Counted from the first letter of the stretch, positions 28,082-36,427 are shown. The stretch: DNA of 64,000 nt from Enterococcus sp. 9E7_DIV0242 (GCF_002140975.2 NZ_CP147247.1:3039001-3103000); one strand, 5' to 3'. The notes: generated by a model not told the origin, from the sequence alone. Numbers and translations: made by a program.

Positions 28082-28561
28082 ATGCGAATTAAAATAATAA
28101 CGGTCGGCAAATTAAAGGAAAAATATCTGGTGCAAGGTATCAACGAATACCTGAAACGCCTGCAAAGCTACAGCAAAGTCGAAGTCATCGAAGTACCGGA
28201 CGAAAAAGCGCCGGAAAAACTCAGCGACGCCGAAATGATCCAAGTCAAAGACAAAGAAGGCGACCGCATCCTCGCCAAACTGTCTGACCAAGACTACCTG
28301 TTCGCCTTAGCCATCGACGGCAAACAGCCAAGCAGCGAAGACTTCGCCCGCGATATCGAGCAGCTCGGTATCTCCGGCAAATCCCAGCTCGCCTTCGTCA
28401 TCGGCGGCTCACTGGGGCTAAGTGATAAAGTATTAAGTAGAAGCAATCAGAAAATCTCCTTCGGAAAGATGACTTATCCACACCAGCTGATGCGACTGAT
28501 TTTGGTAGAGCAGATTTACCGGGCGTTTCGGATTCAGAAGGGGGAACCGTATCATAAATAA
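28082..28561 (+). CDS. rlmH: 23S rRNA (pseudouridine-1915-N3)-methyltransferase RlmH
   Basis: SPOUT-class methyltransferase of 159 residues acting on helix 69 of 23S rRNA in assembled ribosomes. The SAM-binding region (FVIGGSLGL) and C-terminal [16 protein letters not shown] are typical. The final two codons (AAA TAA) are supplied by the prophage: the 14-bp attachment core ends inside the last lysine codon. The displaced host version (AAG TAG) is now at 63687-63692. Codons in the middle of the gene (about 28145-28425) are strikingly C-ending compared with its neighbours and its own ends. Confidence 0.95.
   Translation: MRIKIITVGKLKEKYLVQGINEYLKRLQSYSKVEVIEVPDEKAPEKLSDAEMIQVKDKEGDRILAKLSDQDYLFALAIDGKQPSSEDFARDIEQLGISGKSQLAFVIGGSLGLSDKVLSRSNQKISFGKMTYPHQLMRLILVEQIYRAFRIQKGEPYHK
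28544..28557 (+). repeat. attL core
   Basis: GAACCGTATCATAA at the rlmH end, identical to 63675-63688. It encodes the conserved rlmH C-terminus EPYHK. Confidence 0.88.
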
Positions 28562-28621
28562 AATTTGTATTTATCCTTATTTCATAAGGGTTTATGCTAT
28601 GTTCAACAGTTAGATAATTCA

Positions 28622-28642
28622 AAAAGGGGCACAAAAGGGGCA
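28622..28642 (+). repeat. Arm-type integrase sites, left
   Basis: Two copies of AAAAGGGGCA (28622 and 28633), 11 bp apart. The same pair with the same spacing and direction occurs at 63537-63557. Confidence 0.65.
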
Positions 28643-28643
28643 A

Positions 28644-29789
28644 TTAAAGCTCGATTTCTTCGAGGGCTTCTATTATGTCCCTTTTCATTTCCTCAGTAAC
28701 ATGGGTATAAATTTTCGTTGTTATTTCTGCATCGGTATGGCCTACCCGTTCCATGATGGCCTTTATAGGTATTCTCTTTTCTGCCAGCATTGAGATATGA
28801 GTGTGCCTGAGAATGTGGGAAGATAGGTTTTTATCAACGCCAGCATGCTTCGCTGCACGCTTCAATGAATCGTTAAAATTACATATAGCTATAGGGTTGC
28901 CAAGAAGACTTGAGAAAAAGAAACCTTTATCAGTGAAGCGCTTGGAAGTATTCAGTTTGTTTTCCAACTTGCAGTCATTCAATATATCCACAGCACGCTG
29001 GTTCAATTCTACTTTTCTGATAGCTGCGGCAGTCTTGGGTAAAGTTTTGTGTAGCTCAGGGGTTCCCTTTGTTGTATAGTCCAGTGTTCCATCAATGTTC
29101 AATATATTACCATTCAAACATGAATAATCTAAGGCGATAGCTTCGCCAAAACGTACGCCAGTAAGCGCCATAAACTCAGCCAAATCTGCAAACCGTTTAC
29201 TTTTAAATAAGTTACGCTGAATAAAGAGAATTTTTTTCAGTTCGTCTTTTTCCAGATATTTGTTTTCAATTTTTTCTAAGTCTTCATATTTCATTGCCTT
29301 CTGGTGAATGGTTACGTCATTGACTGGGTTGTGTTCGATCAGGTTTTTCTTTCGTGCATGCTCCAGAATAATTCTGATAAGCGATTTACAATTTTTCACA
29401 GTGGAAAGTGAATAATTATCTTCATAGTATAGTTTATCTAATCCTTGTTGAATTAATGGGGTGTCAATATTCTTCACAATTATATCGTCTTTCAGGAATC
29501 TGCGAATGAGCTTTACATTCCATTCGTTGCGCCAGTAGGTTGTTTCTTTGACGGTATGCTTGTATTTTTCCAGCCATTCTTCAAGGACGTTTTTAAAGGT
29601 GTCCGATCCTTCTATTTTAATAGATAGCCGCTTGCCTATTTCCTCATTCAAGTAGCGTTGAGCTTTATTCTGTGCCTGTCTTGAATTACTCAAAAGCGTA
29701 ACTGATACAGTCCGATATTTTTCTGTGTAAGGGTCAGTGTACCTTTCCCGATACTTAAATTTGCCGTCAGAAGTTTTTTCCATCCACAT
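28644..29789 (-). CDS. int: Phage tyrosine integrase
   Basis: Site-specific recombinase of 381 residues. An N-terminal AP2-like arm-binding domain (about 1-60), a SAM-like core-binding domain (about 62-160) and the catalytic domain follow in order. Conserved residues: R in TGVRFGEAI, HxxR in SSHILRHTHIS, and the tyrosine nucleophile in TKIYTHV. The gene points toward attL, 82 bp from rlmH. It catalyses integration into the rlmH 3' end; the directionality factor is not certain. Confidence 0.95.
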   Translation of the reverse strand: MWMEKTSDGKFKYRERYTDPYTEKYRTVSVTLLSNSRQAQNKAQRYLNEEIGKRLSIKIEGSDTFKNVLEEWLEKYKHTVKETTYWRNEWNVKLIRRFLKDDIIVKNIDTPLIQQGLDKLYYEDNYSLSTVKNCKSLIRIILEHARKKNLIEHNPVNDVTIHQKAMKYEDLEKIENKYLEKDELKKILFIQRNLFKSKRFADLAEFMALTGVRFGEAIALDYSCLNGNILNIDGTLDYTTKGTPELHKTLPKTAAAIRKVELNQRAVDILNDCKLENKLNTSKRFTDKGFFFSSLLGNPIAICNFNDSLKRAAKHAGVDKNLSSHILRHTHISMLAEKRIPIKAIMERVGHTDAEITTKIYTHVTEEMKRDIIEALEEIEL

Positions 29790-29814
29790 TGTTCATACAC
29801 TCCTATTTGTGTTA

Positions 29815-29841
29815 AAATAGGCATAGCAAATAAGCCTATTT
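29815..29841 (-). terminator. Hairpin upstream of int
   Basis: AAATAGGC/GCCTATTT inverted repeat, followed on the minus strand by TTTT only; a weak terminator that could lower repressor-operon readthrough into int. Confidence 0.4.
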
Positions 29842-29859
29842 AGGTTTTATTTTGGTGAT

Positions 29860-29900
29860 GCACATTCTCGTTCTTGGTCGGAGGGGAATGTGCTTTTTTT
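29860..29900 (+). terminator. Rightward intrinsic terminator
   Basis: GCACATTC (29860) pairs with GAATGTGC (29886-29893), followed by T7. It would stop rightward transcription, for example from rlmH, before the lysogeny region. Confidence 0.75.
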
Positions 29901-30099
29901 ATTTAAATATATCCCAAATGCTGAATGATGTTTTTTTGTAAATTTTATTCTTTATAGCCCTCTTTGGATTTTTTACAAGCCCAGTCCCCTTTTTTCCATA
30001 CATGGGAATGATGGCTTTTTTTACTTTCCGTTTGGCCTTGCCAGTTGTTCTTGCTTTAAATGATTTTTTAATACTAGGCTTTCTTAAACCAAATTTCAT
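29899..30099 (-). CDS. Small very basic phage protein
   Basis: 66 residues, about one third Lys/Arg, starting MKFGLRKPSIKKSFKARTTG. Small proteins of this type are common between integrase and repressor in Firmicutes prophages; function unknown, nucleic-acid binding is a guess from charge. AGGTGAG precedes the ATG. Confidence 0.7.
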   Translation of the reverse strand: MKFGLRKPSIKKSFKARTTGKAKRKVKKAIIPMYGKKGTGLVKNPKRAIKNKIYKKTSFSIWDIFK

Positions 30100-30126
30100 T
30101 ATTTACTCACCTTTCATGCCACATTT

Positions 30127-30753
30127 TTATAAACTATAAATGACTTGAACTGCTTTTCCGATAATTCTTGCAGGTATATCTTTGGTAACAACAATAGGCT
30201 GGTAATCTGGATTATCTGCAATTAGTAACATAATTCCATTTTGCCTTTTTATTCTTTTCAAAGTAGCTTCAGTGTCTCCATTGACCTGAACGGCTGCAAT
30301 TTCACCATCTTCAACTTCTGGCTGTAATCTTATTAATACTTGAGAGCCATTAGGTATTCCTGGACTCATGCTATCGCCACAGATGTTCAGGGCGACGATC
30401 TCACCAGAAGGAAGGCTGGAGCCTACCATTGGAATGTATTGCTCAATATTCTGCTCTGCAGTTATTGGTTTTCCGGCAGCAATCTCACCTAAAACGGGAA
30501 TCTGTACAATTTTATCTAAGAAAACAAGATTAGAAGGCTTATCGAAATCAATCCCCAAGAGGTACTCAGGCTTAACGTTGAAAGCTTTAGCGAAGTCATC
30601 AACCCTATTCAAAGGAAATTCCCTCGTTCTATTAAAATATCTAGACACAGCAGATTTTGCCATATCTACCCGTCGGGCAATTTCACTAATAGATAGCCCC
30701 TTTTCATCTTTTAGTTGGTCTAAGATGTCCATTATTTCATCGTTTGATCTCAT
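30127..30753 (-). CDS. CI-like phage repressor with S24 peptidase domain
   Basis: 208 residues. The N-terminal helix-turn-helix (about 8-60, SISEIARRVDMAKSAVSRYF) binds operators. The C-terminal LexA/CI-type S24 domain has the Ser in ICGDSMSPG and the Lys in ATLKRIK, with an Ala-Gly in GEIAAGKP as probable self-cleavage site. It should keep the prophage silent and be cleaved during the SOS response. Its promoter contains one of the shared operators, indicating autoregulation. Confidence 0.92.
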   Translation of the reverse strand: MRSNDEIMDILDQLKDEKGLSISEIARRVDMAKSAVSRYFNRTREFPLNRVDDFAKAFNVKPEYLLGIDFDKPSNLVFLDKIVQIPVLGEIAAGKPITAEQNIEQYIPMVGSSLPSGEIVALNICGDSMSPGIPNGSQVLIRLQPEVEDGEIAAVQVNGDTEATLKRIKRQNGIMLLIADNPDYQPIVVTKDIPARIIGKAVQVIYSL

Positions 30754-30783
30754 TCTTTCACCTCTCTAATAAGTAATATCTAA

Positions 30784-30812
30784 ATGATACCACCGTTCCC
30801 AAAAGAGTGCAA
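30784..30812 (-). promoter_or_regulatory. Repressor promoter
   Basis: On the minus strand, TTGCAC (30812-30807) and TATCAT (30789-30784) are 17 bp apart, 31 bp before the repressor ATG. An 18-bp operator-like site at 30794-30811 occupies the spacer. Confidence 0.65.
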
Positions 30813-30910
30813 TAGATACCGGAATAAAAGTTTTTTGAATCTTTTTAGGAGTTTTTCGTTGACAGTTGAGAACGAAGGTGTTAAATTGTTGTTGTACCCG
30901 AAAGAGAACG
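30794..30910. promoter_or_regulatory. CI/Cro operator region (three sites)
   Basis: Three 18-bp sites resembling CGTTCCCgaaaGAGAACG: 30794-30811 (in the repressor promoter), 30857-30874 (over the cro -35) and 30893-30910 (between the cro promoter and its ATG). Half-sites are GAGAACG or its complement. Confidence 0.65.
30859..30887 (+). promoter_or_regulatory. Early rightward (cro) promoter
   Basis: TTGACA at 30859 and TAAATT at 30882 with 17-bp spacing, 36 bp before the cro ATG; overlapped by an operator site. Confidence 0.75.
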
Positions 30911-30922
30911 GAGGTGGAACGA

Positions 30923-31165
30923 ATGACATTGGATTTAAAGAGGCTAAAAGCTGAACGTATAGCAAAAGGATTAACACAAGATGAAATGGCTGAAAAAATG
31001 GGATGGAATACCAGAACACCATACGCCAAGCGGGAAAATGGTATTGTTTCTATCGGTGCAAATGAATTGGTAAAGATGGCAAGTATTTTGGGGTACGAAA
31101 GCGACAATCTAGGTATTTTTTTTACCGATAACGTTCCCGATAGAGAACGAAAACAACCAGCATAA
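30923..31165 (+). CDS. Cro-like transcriptional regulator
   Basis: 80 residues, mostly one helix-turn-helix (LKRLKAERIAKGLTQDEMAE, then WNTRTPYAKRENGI). It is divergent from the CI-like repressor, in the position of cro, and begins the rightward early operon. The ATG at 30923 follows CGGAGGTGG; the frame upstream crosses the promoter and is not used. A fourth operator-like dyad lies in its last codons (31132-31149). Confidence 0.85.
   Translation: MTLDLKRLKAERIAKGLTQDEMAEKMGWNTRTPYAKRENGIVSIGANELVKMASILGYESDNLGIFFTDNVPDRERKQPA
31132..31149. promoter_or_regulatory. Fourth CI/Cro-type operator inside the cro 3' end
   Basis: CGTTCCCGATAGAGAACG, the most symmetrical of the four sites. Confidence 0.6.
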
Positions 31166-31178
31166 AGGAGGGGTGAGC

Positions 31179-31466
31179 ATGCCGACCAAATCGAACTGTG
31201 ACCGGATCCTTGAAATCATTCGCAGGGATCCGGACAGGGAAAAAACAGAGTACATGACCAAAGAAGTTGTACTGAAAAAAATTGATGGATTGAAGGCAGG
31301 AACATTGAATGATTACATTGCAGATTGCCGGGACAATTATCCAGTAAAGCATACGATTTTGAACCCGTCTCATAAGGTTTGCCTGATTCATTATGGGCAA
31401 TTTGAACAATATCTGCAATGGCGATCTGACAATAGACTGAAAGCGAGAAAGGAGAAAGTTTCATGA
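31179..31466 (+). CDS. Early phage protein, DNA-binding-like
   Basis: 95 residues, with a helical N-terminal half containing YMTKEVVLKKIDGLKAGTLN, which could be a helix-turn-helix. I do not recognise the family. The ATG at 31179 follows AAAGGAGGGG at normal spacing; an earlier GTG at 31173 would have none. It is in the early operon directly behind cro, so a regulatory role is plausible. Confidence 0.6.
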   Translation: MPTKSNCDRILEIIRRDPDREKTEYMTKEVVLKKIDGLKAGTLNDYIADCRDNYPVKHTILNPSHKVCLIHYGQFEQYLQWRSDNRLKARKEKVS

Positions 31467-31702
31467 AGTACACAACAAGGATCACACTAGCTTTATCTAT
31501 TTTAGCAATGGTATTTGTATCAGCATTTTTCTTTAGAACCTGGGAGGCCTTCATTTTGACTGTATACCCGCTTTGTGCTGGTTGGGTCATTGGTGAATGT
31601 ATCAATATTCCAGAGGCTAAGGTGAAAACCAAGTGGCGAAGGTTTAAGGATTCTATAGCGATCAGGATTATCAATTTTGCTGACTTTATAGGAAGGAGGT
31701 AG
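31463..31702 (+). CDS. Small phage membrane protein
   Basis: 79 residues with two hydrophobic segments (about 7-27 and 31-47) and a basic cytoplasmic tail. It overlaps the previous gene by 4 bp. Unknown function; early membrane proteins of this size are often exclusion or host-takeover factors, but nothing here proves that. Confidence 0.6.
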   Translation: MKYTTRITLALSILAMVFVSAFFFRTWEAFILTVYPLCAGWVIGECINIPEAKVKTKWRRFKDSIAIRIINFADFIGRR

Positions 31703-31706
31703 TCAA

Positions 31707-31898
31707 ATGTTGACAGCTGCACAGAATCATTTAGTTAGGGAAGCAATCAGGGAAAAGGCCCATAACTTGGGTCAGATTATCCAACATGAAAGTGCCAAGC
31801 CGTTGGGGGATCAGAACTTGAAGCAACTTGATTCTCTTACTGCTGAATGGCATGAATACAACAAGATTTATGACGAGCTTGTGAGAGTGGGGTGCTGA
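31707..31898 (+). CDS. Small early phage protein
   Basis: 63 residues, helical, no recognised domain. AGGAGG lies just before the ATG. The next ATG follows the stop by 1 bp, so it is translationally linked to the following gene. Confidence 0.6.
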   Translation: MLTAAQNHLVREAIREKAHNLGQIIQHESAKPLGDQNLKQLDSLTAEWHEYNKIYDELVRVGC

Positions 31899-31899
31899 T

Positions 31900-32682
31900 A
31901 TGGCTGCAAAGACGTGGACCACAAAGGAAATTCAGTATATCAAAAAAAGTGCTTTATTGGCTGAAACCAATCACGTATTGAATGCTGATCAGATGGCCGA
32001 GAAGCTTGCTCGTTCAATCAAATCGGTAGAATCAAAGATTTATAAAATGCAAAAGGATGGGGATTTGCCATCAATTGATAGGTCAAAAGCTTTTGATGCG
32101 GAGAATAGGCCTTTTACACCTAAAGAGGACAAACGACTAATTTCAATGATTAAACTGGGCGCTGGCTATGAAGAAATAGGCGAGGCCTTGGGAAGAAATA
32201 AAAGTTCGGTTTCTGGCAGATTGTGGCGACTTAGGCAAAATGGGAAACTAAAGCATTACTCAAAAAGCACATGGTCCGATAAGCAAGTTCAATTGATCAT
32301 TGAAAATATTAAGTTTGATGAAAATGGTTTTGTCTCAAATTATGCAGAGTTGGCCCAGCTAACCAAAAAGCGACATACCCAAATTCAGCAAAAAATTTCA
32401 AAGCTTAGAAAAGATGGATTAATCACTGTTCAGGCTGATAGAACCAAAACCAGTGTGAAATCTAAGCAGGCTATGGATCAATTTAATTGTGCAAGATTTG
32501 GAAAGAGAATGGAGGATAAACCAGTGACAGAGAAGGTTGCCGAAACGAATGTGAAAGTAGAAACACAGTCAAAAGTGGTGCAAATGATCATGACAGTAGT
32601 TGTCGCCGGTAATGAAAAAACGATCAATTATTTCTCAATGGAAGGCGAGTTGTTAGCTGCAAAAAAGGAGGCAATTGAATGA
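31900..32682 (+). CDS. Early phage protein with repeated Myb/SANT-like helices
   Basis: 260 residues. Two related segments (about 5-50 and 68-112), each of the pattern W/FT-x-KE/DK...LAEKLARS..SVESKI / IGEALGRNKSSVSGRL, look like tandem Myb/SANT-type helix-turn-helix repeats; a third, weaker one follows (about 118-165). This suggests a DNA-binding protein. The C-terminal part (about 200-260) is short beta-like. Not assignable to a named family. Confidence 0.65.
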   Translation: MAAKTWTTKEIQYIKKSALLAETNHVLNADQMAEKLARSIKSVESKIYKMQKDGDLPSIDRSKAFDAENRPFTPKEDKRLISMIKLGAGYEEIGEALGRNKSSVSGRLWRLRQNGKLKHYSKSTWSDKQVQLIIENIKFDENGFVSNYAELAQLTKKRHTQIQQKISKLRKDGLITVQADRTKTSVKSKQAMDQFNCARFGKRMEDKPVTEKVAETNVKVETQSKVVQMIMTVVVAGNEKTINYFSMEGELLAAKKEAIE

Positions 32683-32897
32683 TTGAGTTAGTCACAGCAA
32701 GCGGCTTGCGTAGATCTGTTCAGTTCGAAAGGATTGTGGATATTTGCGAGTTGCCAAAGGAAAAACGATCTTCTGTGGTGATTTCACTTTCAACTGGAGA
32801 AGTCATTTTTGTTGCAGATTCTTACGATGAAGTTATGGACAAGTATAGAAACGAAAAAAAAGAGCCTGTACCGTCAGCAAACGATACAAGCCAGTAA
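32679..32897 (+). CDS. Small early phage protein
   Basis: 72 residues, overlapping the previous stop by 4 bp. Looks like a small beta-barrel (repeated short strands such as SSVVISLSTGEVIFVAD). Unknown function. Confidence 0.55.
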   Translation: MIELVTASGLRRSVQFERIVDICELPKEKRSSVVISLSTGEVIFVADSYDEVMDKYRNEKKEPVPSANDTSQ

Positions 32898-32946
32898 ATA
32901 AATAATAGTAAAGACATTATAGCATATTTTGAAGGAGTGAAAAACC

Positions 32947-33204
32947 CTGGGAAAAAGAATAAACAGATACCGGATAAAAATTTTGTACAACGATGGTGGA
33001 AAGCTTTCTGTGAATGGCCGTGTAGATGTTTGGAAAGATAAGGAATTTAAGGATGATATGGAGCGTGTGAAATTTATTCTTGATCGTGCCCGTATTGGCT
33101 GGGATGGATTTCAAGCATTTAATGGTGAACGATCAGAAAACAAGGTTATCCAAGCAGTAAACGATGACCAGGCAGAATTAGTTGAATGTAAACAAACATA
33201 TTAG
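32947..33204 (+). CDS. Small early phage protein with probable non-ATG start
   Basis: About 85 residues, containing KLSVNGRVDVWKDKEFKDDM. No ATG fits. CTG at 32947 has AAGGAG nine bases upstream and gives a basic start (GKRINRYRIKIL); TTG at 32983 is the alternative but lacks a ribosome site. Unknown function. Confidence 0.5.
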   Translation: MGKRINRYRIKILYNDGGKLSVNGRVDVWKDKEFKDDMERVKFILDRARIGWDGFQAFNGERSENKVIQAVNDDQAELVECKQTY

Positions 33205-33214
33205 GAGGGAAAAC

Positions 33215-34552
33215 ATGACTTCAATTAAAATCAACAAACTTGAGATCGAAAACGTGAAACGTGTGAAGGCGGTAAAAATAGAGCCGTCTGCAGCAGGTCT
33301 GACAATTGTAGGCGGAAACAACAACCAAGGTAAAACCAGCGTTCTGGATGCAATTGCTTGGGCGTTAGGTGGCAACAAATATCGGCCAACTCAGGCAAGC
33401 AGAGAGGGTTCAGCAGTTCCACCACATTTGCATATCGTAATGAGCAATGGCCTCATTGTAGAGCGTAAAGGCAAGAACAGCGATTTGAAGGTTATTGATC
33501 CAGAGGGCAACAAAGGTGGTCAGCAGCTTCTAAATAGCTTTGTGGAAGAGCTTGCCATTGATCTGCCCAAGTTCATGGAATCAACCGGGAAAGAGAAAGC
33601 TCAAACGCTGCTGCAGATCATCGGAGTAGGTGAGCAGCTGGCAAAAATTGAATACGAGGAAAGTCAGCTATACAACCAGCGGCATGCTATTGGCCAGATC
33701 GCTGACCAGAAAGATAAGTTTGCTAAAGAACAGGACTACTTCCCTGATGCACCCAAAGAGCTTGTTTCTGTATCTGAATTGATTCAGCAGCAACAGCAGA
33801 TTTTAGCCCGTAACGGTGAAAATCAGCAGAAACGGCAACAACTGGCTCAGATTATCCAGAAGGTTGAGGCTGAAAAACAGCAGATCGAAAGCCTCAAACA
33901 GCAGTTGTTCATTCTTGAAAATGATCACAATTTAACTTTGCTTGATTTGGAAGCAGCACAAAAAACTGCGGCGGATCTCCAGGATGAATCAACAGCAGAG
34001 CTTGAAAGAAATATCGCTGAGATTGATGAAATCAATCGGAAGGTTAGAGCAAACTTTGATAAGGATAAAGCCGAGGAAGATGCTGCAGCATATCGTGAAC
34101 AGTATGGCATTTTGACTGCTCAAATTAGTGGTTTGCGACAGGAGAAAACGGACTTGCTGAATAAGGCTGATTTGCCGCTGCCTGGCCTATCAGTCAATGA
34201 AGGTGAGCTGATCTATAACGGCCAGCAATGGGACAATATGAGCGGATCAGATCAGCTGAAAGTCTCAACGGCTATTGTACGGAAGTTGAAGCCTCAATGC
34301 GGGTTCATTCTTTTGGATAAGCTGGAGCAAATGGATATGCTGACACTCAAAGAGTTCGGACAATGGTTGGAACAGGAAGGACTGCAGGCAATCGCAACAC
34401 GGGTCAGCACTGGCGATGAATGCAGCATTGTGATTGAGGATGGTTATGTGAAAGATGCTGAAACCATTCCAGCTGGTTTGACTGAAGGGGCAACCAACGA
34501 TGCTGCAGAAACAGTGCAGCCAACACAAACATGGAAAGGAGCAGCATTTTAA
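33215..34552 (+). CDS. Phage AAA ATPase of RecF/SbcC type
   Basis: 445 residues. The N-terminal P-loop GGNNNQGKTSVLDAIAWALGG follows the usual SMC/RecF order; a Gln/Glu-rich coiled coil (about 150-310) and a C-terminal head follow. The Walker B-like end reads CGFILLDKLEQMD, with K where SMC proteins usually have E. It lies next to an AAA_24 protein, DUF669 protein and helicase, a conserved recombination-replication block of Firmicutes phages. AGGAGGG precedes the ATG at 33215. Confidence 0.8.
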   Translation: MTSIKINKLEIENVKRVKAVKIEPSAAGLTIVGGNNNQGKTSVLDAIAWALGGNKYRPTQASREGSAVPPHLHIVMSNGLIVERKGKNSDLKVIDPEGNKGGQQLLNSFVEELAIDLPKFMESTGKEKAQTLLQIIGVGEQLAKIEYEESQLYNQRHAIGQIADQKDKFAKEQDYFPDAPKELVSVSELIQQQQQILARNGENQQKRQQLAQIIQKVEAEKQQIESLKQQLFILENDHNLTLLDLEAAQKTAADLQDESTAELERNIAEIDEINRKVRANFDKDKAEEDAAAYREQYGILTAQISGLRQEKTDLLNKADLPLPGLSVNEGELIYNGQQWDNMSGSDQLKVSTAIVRKLKPQCGFILLDKLEQMDMLTLKEFGQWLEQEGLQAIATRVSTGDECSIVIEDGYVKDAETIPAGLTEGATNDAAETVQPTQTWKGAAF

Positions 34553-35586
34553 TGAATATTACAAGCGGTAAAGTGGCCAAAGCACAAAAGGTCGTGTTAT
34601 ACGGCGTGGAAGGTATCGGGAAATCAACGTTCGCAAGTCAGTTTCCGGATCCGTTGTTTATTGATACGGAGGATTCAACACTGCATATGGATGTGAAACG
34701 TTTTGACAAGCCAACGAGCTGGACCATGCTTATGCAACAAGTTTCATACGTCAAAGCCAATAAGCCGTGTCAGACTTTAGTTATTGACACAATCGATTGG
34801 GCCGAAGAAATATGTAAGCGGCATTTGATCGATTCAAATGCTGGATGGACCGCTATTGATGCGGAGGGTTATGGCAAGAAATTCGTTGCCCTGGCAAAAG
34901 AAATGGGGGGCTTGCTGAACTTACTCAGTGACGTTGTAGACAGTGGAATAAATGTTGTGATCACTGCCCATGCAATGCTGCGGAAAAAAGAAGAGCCTGA
35001 CGAAATGGGTGCCTATGATCGTTACGAATTGAAGTTGGAGAAGAAAACAGCGCCCATCGTCAAAGAATGGGCCGATGCGGTATTGTTTGCCAACTATAAG
35101 ACAACGATTATCACAGATAGCAAGACGGACAGCAAAAAGGCAACTGGTGGCCAACGGATGATGTATACAACCCACCGGCCAGCCTGGGATGCTAAAAACC
35201 GCTGGGGGTTAGCTGAGGAATTACCATTTGACTATACACAGATCGCTCAGGCGTTTGCTCAAATGACCATTCAACAGCCTACAGCAGCACCAGATTCACA
35301 GTTTGATATTGCTGCAGCTGCACAGGCCATGCCAGTAGAAAATGCGCCGGATCTTTCACCAGAAAGAGAGCAGCAGGCTGTTCCTGAAAGCATTCCCCAA
35401 TCTGTTGCTGATCTCATGGCCACCAATCAGGTGACTGTTGAAGAGATCATGCAAGTTATTTATCAAGGTGGCTTCATGCCAGCCGATACACCACTGGATA
35501 ATATCCCGGCCGATCTTTGGGGCTACTTAGCAAGTAACTGGGGCAAGGCGCTGGATTTATTAAATACACAAATTAGAAAATTTTAG
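34552..35586 (+). CDS. Phage nucleotide-binding AAA protein (AAA_24 type)
   Basis: 344 residues. P-loop GVEGIGKSTFASQF near residue 19 and Walker B-like LVIDTIDWAEE. This is the RecA-fold ATPase regularly found beside the DUF669 protein in phage recombination modules. The last 90 residues are low-complexity (Ala, Gln, Pro) followed by a short helical end. Its ATG overlaps the previous stop by 1 bp. Confidence 0.8.
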   Translation: MNITSGKVAKAQKVVLYGVEGIGKSTFASQFPDPLFIDTEDSTLHMDVKRFDKPTSWTMLMQQVSYVKANKPCQTLVIDTIDWAEEICKRHLIDSNAGWTAIDAEGYGKKFVALAKEMGGLLNLLSDVVDSGINVVITAHAMLRKKEEPDEMGAYDRYELKLEKKTAPIVKEWADAVLFANYKTTIITDSKTDSKKATGGQRMMYTTHRPAWDAKNRWGLAEELPFDYTQIAQAFAQMTIQQPTAAPDSQFDIAAAAQAMPVENAPDLSPEREQQAVPESIPQSVADLMATNQVTVEEIMQVIYQGGFMPADTPLDNIPADLWGYLASNWGKALDLLNTQIRKF

Positions 35587-35598
35587 GAGGAACTTTTA

Positions 35599-36177
35599 AT
35601 GAATAATAACGAAAATGAATTTTTAGACTGGAATAGCGGCTTTGTGGCCGAAGAAAATAGTTTCACTCTTTTACCAGCTGGAGAGTATCAATTTACCGTG
35701 ACTAACTGGGAAAGAAAAAATTATGACGGGAACAGTGACAAGATCCCGAACGGTGCCCCGTATGCAGAAATCTCTATGGAAATAACTGCACCAGAAGGGA
35801 AAACGGTAGTTAAGGAACGTCTATACATGATGAAAAAATTCCAGTGGAAACTGACAGAGTTTTTCGCTTCTATTGGTCAAAATCCTATGATTGGCCAGCC
35901 ATTCAACCCGAATTGGAACACTGTTTTAGGAAGTATCGGCCGAGTGAAGCTTGAGGTTAACACGTATACAAGCCAAGGGGAAGAAAGAAAAAATAATCGT
36001 GTAAAAGAGTTCATTAAATCAACAGCAGCAGTGGCACCACAGCAACAAATTTTCAACCAGCCACCACAACAGAATTTTAACCAACAACCAGCACAGCAGA
36101 ACTTCAATCAACCTACTCAACAAACAATGCAACAACCACCACAGCAAAATAATGGCTTCACTCCTGGAGCGTTTTAA
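35599..36177 (+). CDS. DUF669 family protein (single-strand-binding-like)
   Basis: 192 residues. The N-terminal 140 residues match DUF669, a beta-rich domain found in the place of SSB in phage replication modules. The C-terminal 50 residues are Gln/Asn/Pro repeats of the form QQNFNQ, like the flexible tails of SSB proteins. AGGAGG precedes the ATG. Confidence 0.82.
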   Translation: MNNNENEFLDWNSGFVAEENSFTLLPAGEYQFTVTNWERKNYDGNSDKIPNGAPYAEISMEITAPEGKTVVKERLYMMKKFQWKLTEFFASIGQNPMIGQPFNPNWNTVLGSIGRVKLEVNTYTSQGEERKNNRVKEFIKSTAAVAPQQQIFNQPPQQNFNQQPAQQNFNQPTQQTMQQPPQQNNGFTPGAF

Positions 36178-36183
36178 ATCTAT

Positions 36184-36210
36184 GAAAGGGCGGTTTTACC
36201 GCCTTTTCTT
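36184..36210 (+). terminator. Hairpin after the DUF669 gene
   Basis: GGCGGT/ACCGCC stem with A and T flanks; a short terminator or RNA-processing site inside the operon. Confidence 0.55.
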
Positions 36211-36232
36211 GAATGAAGAAAGTAGGGATTAA

Positions 36233-36415
36233 ATGACTATCAAATGTGAATATGGTGATGTGATTAGCGTTGAAGAAACTCATTCTAACCACATAAAAAT
36301 AGAAATGTATGAAGAGGATTCGGGGGCATATGTTGAGCATACCTATTTGACCAAAGACCAAGCCCGTGAATTGATCATAAAGCTGCAAACAATGGCAGAA
36401 AAGATGGAGGATTAA
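36233..36415 (+). CDS. Small phage protein
   Basis: 60 residues, acidic, beta then helix (YLTKDQARELIIKLQTMAEK). Family not recognised; often such proteins accompany phage helicases. Confidence 0.55.
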   Translation: MTIKCEYGDVISVEETHSNHIKIEMYEEDSGAYVEHTYLTKDQARELIIKLQTMAEKMED

Positions 36416-36427
36416 GGAGGCAAACAG

